Below, piece after piece: positions 58,365-64,000 of a DNA stretch of 64,000 nt (positions are counted from its first letter, which is position 1; the number at the start of each line of letters is the position of its first letter). The DNA is from Ceriagrion tenellum (taxonomy: Eukaryota > Arthropoda > Insecta > Odonata > Coenagrionidae). The position numbers and the translations under genes are program-made. The DNA is taken from positions 94,810,559 to 94,874,558 of the forward strand of contig OY720639.1 of assembly GCA_963169105.1 (NCBI GenBank), given 5' to 3'. Under the pieces are notes generated by a model. It had not been told where the DNA came from and searched no databases. It was given only the letters and a program-made list of their open reading frames with translations.

Positions 58365-60467
58365 GGCATGTGCAACTTGGCCGAAAACGCCCATTTAGTC
58401 CTGGTATCAGCCGCAGCCTAAGATAAATATTTCATGTTCACCCTAGAGGTTGAAAAATGAACGCCAGTGCCTGAAGTTGTCAAGTTAACTTCTTAACGAA
58501 ATCTGTACGAGATATTTCCCTAGTCATGAAGTTTCCCGCTGTCAGAATCATGAAGCAAATATTGTATTATTAATGGTGGTAATTAAAAATTCTTTCACAT
58601 GGCGGAAGTTCCCGGTTGTTAAATCAAAATATTTCAAAAACTTTTTCATATGAAAATTTTAATTTTTTAGTTTTCAATTGCTAAAGCATTCAATCATAGA
58701 AAAGATAATTTTTTAAACCACTTGGAAAAGGTTGGAATTTAGTACTTTCTCTGACTTAGTCAGCGGTAGGATTTCCTTCAAGTAAGTTGCGCGAGATATT
58801 TTCCTGGTTATAATGGAGACCATTTTCGAATTTTTCGTTTCAATATCAGCAGCTGTAGGAATCATGAAGTAAATATTGTATTTTTAATGGTGTTATTATA
58901 TTCTTTTATGCAACGGAAATTCATAGTAGTAAAGGAAAAGTGTCTGTCTACGTTTTTTATCTTAAAAATCATGATTTTTGGTTTTCAATCGCTAACGTAT
59001 GCTATCATAGAAAACAGGATTTTTAAACCCTTTGAAAAAAAGTCGGGGTTTAGTACTGCTTGCTTTGACTGAAAAAGTCGCTGTGGAATTCCCTTTAAGT
59101 AGGTTGAGCGATATATTTTCCTTGTTATGGAGACCGTATTCGAGTTTTTCCTTTTAATTTCAGCTGCTCAGCATCTGTCGGAATCATGAAGGAAATATTG
59201 TATTATTAATAGTGTTATAAAATTCTTTTATGTGACGGAAATTCTCGGTAATTAAAAAATATCTGCATTAGTTTTCAATCATGAAATATAAACTTTTGGT
59301 TTTCAATTGCGAACGCATTCAATCATAGAAAATAGGATTTTTAAAAAAATATTTGAAAACCTTCTTGAAGTAATATGAACCTCCTTAAAGTAATATTAGT
59401 AAGAAATTTTCTTAGTCATAATGGAGACCATATTTGAATTGCTCGTTTTTATCTTAGCTGCTGTAGGAATAATGAATTATATATTGTAATATAAATCGTG
59501 TTATTATTTACTCTTTTATGAGGCGGAAATTCTCGGTAATTTAACTAAATATATATGTGTCAATTTTTAACCTTAAATCTTAATTTTTCGTTTTCAGTCT
59601 CTAACGCATTCTATCATATCACCATTTGAAAACCACCTTAAAGTAATTTGAAACTCATTAAAGTTGTTTGAGCGATGTATACTTCTAGTCATAATAAAGA
59701 TAATATTCGAATTTTTCATTTTAATTACAGCAGCTGCAGGAAGCATGAAGTAAACATTGTTATATTAATGGTGCTATAGTATTCTTTCATATGACGGAAT
59801 TATCGGGAATTAAATTTTAAAAATATTTATATTTAACCTTAAAAAAAATCTAAATTTTAGGTTTTTAATGGCTAACAAATTCACTCACATAAAAAGGTGA
59901 AAACTCATTCTTTAAAAGTTGGAATTTAGTACTTCCGTTGACTCAAATAGTCGCAGTGGAACCTCCTTAAAGTAATTTTAGAAAGTATTTTCCTAGTCAT
60001 AATGGAGACAATATTGAAGCTATTGGTTATAATTTCAGCAGCTTAATGAATCAAGAAGTAGTATTGTGATATCAAAGTTGGTATAAAGTTCATCAATACG
60101 ACGGAATTTCTCGGTAATTAAATCGAAATGCCTGTCTAAGTTTTTAACCTAAAAAAAATCTAAATTTTTGGTATTCAATAACCAACGCATTCATTTTCCG
60201 AAAACAGGATTTTCTAAAAAAAAATTTTTTAATTGGAATTTTATACTTTGACTCAGGTAGTCGCGTTGGAAACTCGTTAAAGCAAGTTGAGCGAGATATT
60301 TTCCTGGTCATAATTGAGACCACATTCGAATTTTTTTTTTTAAATTACAGTACCTTCAGGAATAACGAAGTGAGTATTGTATTATTAATGGTGCTATAAT
60401 ATTCTTTTTATGTGACGGAAATTCTCGGTAATTCAATAAAAATATCTCTCAAAATTTTCAACCCAAA

Positions 60468-61265
60468 AAATGTTTTATGTATTTTCTAAAGGCTGATACC
60501 TTGTAGATGCAACCACTCTCAAGATTGTTGGTTAAGAATACATTGTGTCTGATGACATGTCCTATAAAGTTTATTTTTCTCTTCTCCATCTCCGTTAATA
60601 GCCTTCTCTCTTCTTGTACTTCCATTTCCTTGCCTGGTGGCGGCGGGGTAAAGTCCTCGCCTGTCACCCGAGGGTCGCGGGTTCGAATCCCTCCTGGATA
60701 GAATATTCACTACTCAGGACATGGATGTTTGTGTACGTCAAATGAGTATGAGAGGACTGCGCAGACCTAAATTCGCTCAAAATAAAAGACGACATTATAA
60801 AACTTCCAGATTTGTTTTCCTTTCCATTAAGCTTGTTCTTTTCATCTTCCACCATATCCACATTTCAGCAGCTTCAAATCTACTCCTTTATAACTTGCCC
60901 ATAGTCCAACTTTCACTTTTCACTTCCATACAGCAGTGTACTCCATATAAATGTTTTGCAAAGGATATTCTGATGTTATTATTCATGTGTTTGCTAGTTA
61001 AAATATTTTTCTTAGTCGCAAATGCCTGTTTTTCCAAAGCATTCCGTCTCTTCACTTCCATTAAGCATCTATTGCCCTGAGTGAATATACTGCCAAGATA
61101 ATAAAATTGTTCCACCTGATCAATTCTCGTGTCAACAATTTTCATATTGGTCTTTATTTCTTCCATATTTTTTCGTACCTACTACCATTGGTTTTGTTTT
61201 CCCATTATTCCTTTTTTTACAACTTTTGCACTTTTCTGCACAGTTGCACTTTTGTTCACAACAAA
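60468..61265 (-). pseudogene. RTE/L1-like LINE C-terminal fragment inserted in the array
   Basis: The minus strand encodes VDTRIDQVEQFYYLGSIFTQ, then EVKRRNALEKQAFATKK, SKHMNNNIRISFAKHLYG and KSESWTMGKL, and beyond the SINE insertion LLTEMEKRKINFIGHVIRHN. This is the LINE order YLGSxxT...EIKRRI...AF....LTSKxxxxxxRxxFxKxxxxSxLLYGSESWTM...GHVxRH. The 5' and most 3' parts are missing. AAAAAATGTT near 60,467 and AAAAAATATT near 61,266 may be the target duplication. A SINE sits inside it. Confidence 0.75.
60632..60806 (+). repeat. tRNA-derived SINE, copy 3
   Basis: Box A region GGTGGCGGCGGGGTAAAG, box B GGTTCGAATCCCTCC, then CAGGACATGGATGTTTGTG, GAGAGGACTG and the 3' end AAAAGACGACATTAT. It interrupts the LINE fragment, with ACTTCCA on both sides (about 60,617 and 60,806) as a possible short TSD. 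The box B is the best of the three copies. Confidence 0.85.
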
Positions 61266-61399
61266 AAATATTAAATTTTGGTTTTCAATTGCTATCGCAT
61301 TCAATCATAGAAAAGAGGATTTTTTTAAAACCATTTTCTAATAGTTGGAATTTAGTACTTTAGTCTTCACTAAAAGTCTCGGTGAGACCCCCTTAAAAT

Positions 61400-62014
61400 A
61401 TCCTCTTCGGTACAACCCCCCGTCCTTTCCTCGTCCCATCCGAACACCGACGATAAGCATCTATCCCTCCTCCCCCGAACTATTCACACCTGTCACCCCG
61501 CCCCCCCCCCCCTCCGGGTGACCCGCGGTGTTGTCAACGTCGGAGCACGAAGTGTCTCCCCATTCCTCTTCCTCTCTCCCTCCCGCCCCCGTTCAAGAGC
61601 AAAAAGGCTCACGGATGGGACTGAGATAGTCGAGGAGAGAGAGAAAGTAACAGGATAATAGTCTAGGGCACGTACGCCGGGGTCAGAGCGGTAAGAGGTC
61701 GGGAGGGAGAGGGAGGGTGTCGGCTCTCGAGGGGAGTTATCGGAGGCGACGAGCAGGTGGCAGCACGGCATGGGAAGGGTGGAGAGGATGAGGAGTCGGT
61801 TTTCAACTTGAGAGCGAGAGAGAGAGGGGTGGGGGAGGGAAATGGGCGTGAAAGTGGAGTTAACACGGCAGGTGGGGGGCGTGGCGGGGAGGGTCGGGCC
61901 CAGAGGGCGTGCAGAGTCGAGTGATCCTCGCGGCGTCCAAAGTGAAAATGGTACTCCTTCCGCTCCTGCCGCCGCCGACACCGGCACGACTGTTACTCCT
62001 CCCTTCCCCCCCAC
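61400..62014. other. GC-rich block with C-run
   Basis: It contains a C run of ~14 at about 61,499-61,514, GA-rich and CT-rich tracts and many CpGs. Frames up to 173 codons (61,493-62,014, minus) are low-complexity P/S/L/T with no domain. It may be promoter or untranslated DNA of a host gene, or simply low-complexity DNA next to the duplicated block at 62,015. Confidence 0.4.
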
Positions 62015-62200
62015 TCTCTCTCCCTCCCCTACCCACCCTCCCGCGGCAGTTTAAGGGATCGAGATGCTCTGAAGAATGCCCTGAGAGTACACGCTCCAAG
62101 AGTTCAAGAGGAACGGGAGGGGGAGTGAGGGAGGAAAGTGGTGGTTAAGGGTAGTTTTATTAGTTACTGTGAGAGGCTAAGAACGGCGAAGCATTTTCCC
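62015..62200 (+). repeat. Duplicated ~185 bp GC-rich block, copy 1
   Basis: It is nearly identical to 63,445-63,632; both contain ATCGAGATGCTCTGAAGAAT, AAGAGTTCAAGAGGAACGGG, GGAAAGTGGTGGTTAAGGGT and AAGAACGGCGAAGCATTTTC. Its two ends are partly self-complementary (CCCTCACCCTCCCG with GGGAGGGNGNGTGAGGG). Confidence 0.85.
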
Positions 62201-62820
62201 TATTGCACAAAAGAATTTCTTTAGTTTGATTCAAATCGTTTCAGGCGTAACCTCGTGGAAGTCCATTTTTAATAAATGATAACACCAACTATGTGTCAAT
62301 CCACAGATTTACTTTTTTTGGTACTACTAGTTTCGACGCTTCTGCGTCATCTTCAGATAACCTGTGTAAATAAAAGTAAACCTGTGGATTGAAACATAGT
62401 TGATGTTATCATTTATTTCTTTAGTTTGTCTCATTTAAATATTTAAAAAAACATTAAATTCATCAAATTTTTCCTCGTTTTGCTCAAAAAAGATCTTCCT
62501 ATTACAGTCCTCGTTCTCCATTCTCGCTCTCAAGTCTCCATTATCCATTTGATTATCCCTTGATAATGAGTACAAGCTGTAAGCATCGTGAGTGACTATG
62601 AATGGTAAAGTAAACTCCCTAATGCATAAAATAACCTCTTTAGTCAGACTCATATAGATATCACAACGCATAAAATTCAGCGGCTTACGCCTCACTGAAA
62701 AAAAATCTTCCTAATACAGTACAGTTTCGATTATCCATTGATAATCAGTACAATCTGTGAGTATCATGAGAAACTAAGAAAGGTAAAGTACATTCCATAA
62801 TGCATATAATAACTTCGTTA
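62200..62820 (+). repeat. Second satellite: ~200 bp monomers with pogo-like motif
   Basis: Monomers begin near an AACTTCTTTAG-like mark and contain CTCATTTAGATATC, CGCATAAAATTCAG, then AATACAGTANAGTYTCGATT and ATCCATTGATAATNAGTACA, then GTGAGTGACTATGAATGG. Copies start at about 62,200 (with insertion g), 62,636, 62,815 (cut) and 63,640. CAGTAAAGTCTCGATTATCC is close to pogo/Tigger termini, so this satellite may also derive from a transposon end. Confidence 0.65.
62215..62428. mobile_element. Fold-back element (g), 14 bp TSD
   Basis: ATTTCTTTAGTTTG occurs at 62,215-62,228 and 62,415-62,428. The left TSD is followed by a 45 nt tail (62,229-62,273, with TTTCAGGCGTAACCTCGTGG), then arm 62,274-62,312, a loop, and arm 62,376-62,414, which abuts the right TSD. 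On the minus strand 62,322-62,356 is CTGAAGA, T, stem GACGC/GCGTC with an AGAA loop, and GAAAC, a near-complete hammerhead core. It is inserted in the satellite. Confidence 0.8.
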
Positions 62821-63381
62821 GGTAACAAAATATAAAAAGTCTCCAATGGCCGTAAAAATTGACACCACTCGTCAGTTAAACACAACAATTATTGTGTTGG
62901 TTTGCTGGAAAGGGAATTCCACAATAGAGAACAGCCAAAACCTCTCAACCAGAATACCCTCCTGTGGTGGTTTATGGGAATGTTACTTCCTCGCCAGTGA
63001 CTACCACAGACACACACGTTCAACCCAATTGGGACCCCTCTCAGGTCTAATGGGACCCCACTAAGGATGCCTGGTTATGAACACATTCACACTCACAAGC
63101 ACTCAAAATCACTCATTTACACAAACAAATGGGCCCAAGTTCTGGGAGAAACTCGCTCAAGAAGTAGTCAAAAAACACACACAGGGACGAACGAGGGTGA
63201 GCGTCGGATACACGCATCTCGGCCACAATGTGGCCCACTTCAGCGAGCTGAAGGGAAAGCACTTGCAACACAAGGTTGTAAGTTATTCCCATTCCCGAAA
63301 ACCAACACAACAATTGTTGTGTTTAATTGACGAGTGGTGCCAATTATTACGGCCACTGGAGACTTTTTATTTTGTTATCTA
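62819..63381. mobile_element. TIR element with ~90 bp inverted ends and TA target
   Basis: Ends 62,821-62,905 and 63,295-63,379 are inverted copies. Landmarks are AAAAAGTCTCCARTGGCCGT, ACCACTCGTCARTTAAAC and the 20 nt palindrome AACACAACAATTGTTGTGTT (one mismatch on the left). TA flanks both ends. The ~390 bp interior has overlapping frames (to 101 codons) without a recognised domain and is GC-richer than the flanks. It is probably a non-autonomous Tc1/mariner-type or similar element. Confidence 0.75.
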
Positions 63382-63444
63382 AAGAGTCCGTTGATCTCAA
63401 TTTCCCTTGATATAACTTCTTTAGTTTTTTCGGCTTTAGATATC
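63382..63444. repeat. Satellite remnant and CT microsatellite
   Basis: An AACTTCTTTAGTTTTTT string from the satellite is followed by (TC)n at about 63,446-63,458, leading into the duplicated GC-rich block. Confidence 0.5.
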
Positions 63445-63632
63445 ACTCTCTCTCTCTCCCCTCACCCTCCCGCGGCAGTTTATGGAATCGAGATGCTCTG
63501 AAGAATGCCCTGAGGGTACACGTTTCAAGAGTTCAAGAGGAACGGGAGGGAGGGTGAGGGAGGAAAGTGGTGGTTAAGGGTAGTTTTATTAGTTACTGTG
63601 AGAGACTAAGAACGGCGAAGCATTTTCCGGGA
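63445..63632 (+). repeat. Duplicated ~185 bp GC-rich block, copy 2
   Basis: Near-identical to 62,015-62,200 (over 90% by eye), 1.43 kb downstream in the same orientation. It shows that block and satellite were duplicated together as a larger unit. Confidence 0.85.
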
Positions 63633-64000
63633 TTCACAAAATAACTTCTTTAGTTAGTCTCATTTAGATTGTTGGTTTCAGGCGTAACTTTATGGAAGTT
63701 GTTGACATAATTATGATAACTTAAAGCTTTGCTTTTCCACGTTTTAATTTGGAACGACCCGGGTTTCGACGTTCAACTTACTTGAAGATGACGTTGAACG
63801 TCGAAACTTGGGTCGCTCCAAATTAAAATATGCTCCAAATTAAAAACAAAGTTATTAATAATCATCATCTCATTTAGATATCAAAGCGCATAAAATTCAG
63901 TAAAATTTGCCTAGTTTTGAAGAAAAAAGATCTTTCTAATACAGTAAAGTCTCGATTATCCATTGATTACAAGTACAAGCTGTATTATGAGTGACAAAGA
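63633..64000 (+). repeat. Satellite monomer, runs off the window
   Basis: AACTTCTTTAGTTAGTCTCA, then element (h), then CTCATTTAGATATCAAAGCG, CATAAAATTCAGTAAAATTT and CAGTAAAGTCTCGATTATCC: the same order as 62,415-62,600 and 62,636-62,750. The array probably continues past 64,000. Confidence 0.75.
63658..63879. mobile_element. Fold-back element (h), 12 bp TSD
   Basis: TCTCATTTAGAT occurs at 63,658-63,669 and 63,868-63,879. After the left TSD comes a ~40 nt tail (with TTTCAGGCGTAACTTTATGG), then arms about 63,710-63,777 and 63,796-63,867, the right one abutting the TSD. The motif at 63,781-63,814 is CTTGAAGA, T, stem GACGT/ACGTC, GAAAC and GGGTC, hammerhead-like with one core deviation (CTTGA). 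The right arm has a small duplication of CTCCAAATTAAAA. The tail matches element (g), but the arms do not. Confidence 0.8.

Larger units (their letters stand above)
57350..58427. mobile_element. Outer TIR element of a four-level nest
   Basis: About 48 bp terminal inverted repeats lie at 57,350-57,400 and 58,377-58,427. Both read CTTAGGCTGCGGC.GATACCA, then AACTAAA/GACTAAA and a GTTTT.GGCC string. The superfamily is not identified and no TSD is clear. The element contains a LINE fragment, a hAT-like element and fold-back element (f). Confidence 0.65.
58500..61400 (+). repeat. Tandem array, ~7 units of ~300 bp, seeded by family B ends
   Basis: The phase mark GAGATATTTTCCT (or variants) falls at about 58,511, 58,793, 59,108, 59,402, 59,671, 59,981 and 60,292, giving periods of 269-315 bp. 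Each unit runs from there through ATAATGGAGACCA, CAGCTGTAGGAATCATGAAG, TGTGACGGAAATTCTCGG, TTTTCAATTGCTAACGCATT and TTGGAATTTAGTACTT to an AACCTCCTTAAAGTAAGTTG-type end. The last unit is split by an insertion at 60,468-61,265. The first ~120 bp of the unit is homologous to the terminus of the family B transposon. Units are diverged (~70-85% by eye), so the array is not being homogenised actively. Confidence 0.85.

Noticed and set aside
61493..62014. 173-codon minus-strand open frame
   Set aside because: Low-complexity P/S/L/T composition over C- and G-runs; no domain, and it stops being open outside the GC-rich block.
1..64000. CRISPR arrays, operons, ribosome binding sites, prophage
   Set aside because: Nothing of bacterial type is present; the repeat content is that of a eukaryotic genome.

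Overview
The window looks like intergenic, transposon-rich DNA from a large, AT-rich animal genome, most likely an arthropod and probably an insect. The evidence is tRNA-derived SINEs, RTE-like, CR1/Jockey-like and Penelope-like retroelement fragments, mariner, PIF/Harbinger and hAT relics, TE-derived satellites, and no operons or ribosome binding sites. The organism call is inference. I found no host protein-coding exon, rRNA or intact tRNA that I would defend; nearly all open frames of 60-150 codons are chance or transposon debris.

Layout. 1-22 kb: AT-rich DNA with four copies of a ~560 bp terminal-inverted-repeat element (family B), members of two dispersed repeats (A, C), a Penelope GIY-YIG fragment, RTE 3' fragments and two GC-rich low-complexity blocks (14.7-15.3 and 21.4-21.9 kb). 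23-40 kb: a small fold-back element, a SINE, an RTE reverse-transcriptase relic split by a 475 bp insertion with 15 bp target-site duplications (TSDs), a minisatellite, a decayed PIF/Harbinger transposase, and a 1.18 kb hAT-type element with a perfect 8 bp TSD that itself carries a TIR element and a SINE. 40-64 kb: more RTE and LINE 3' ends, a mariner relic, and most of the fold-back elements. It also holds a four-level nest (57.35-58.43 kb), a 7-unit ~300 bp tandem array (58.5-61.4 kb) interrupted by an RTE fragment carrying a SINE, and a second satellite region (62.0-64.0 kb) with its own insertions.

The most striking signal is a set of eight short elements (112-861 bp) built to one plan. 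A perfect TSD of 10-16 bp directly abuts one arm of an inverted repeat. The other arm is followed by a single-copy 30-47 nt tail and then the second TSD. All but the smallest carry a hammerhead-ribozyme-like core (CTGANGA, stem II, GAAAC, GTC; some degenerate) in the loop or arms. The largest (51,092-51,952) has apparently identical 406 bp arms, each encoding the C-terminal part of a Penelope GIY-YIG endonuclease. The tails fall into three sequence groups shared between loci. I read these as small, probably non-autonomous Penelope-derived retroposons that mobilise a self-complementary, ribozyme-bearing RNA. Two further inverted repeats (33.9 and 44.8 kb) look like older members.

A second theme is that transposon ends seed satellites. 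The ~300 bp array unit begins with ~120 bp homologous to the terminus of family B, and a second satellite monomer contains a pogo/Tigger-like terminal sequence.
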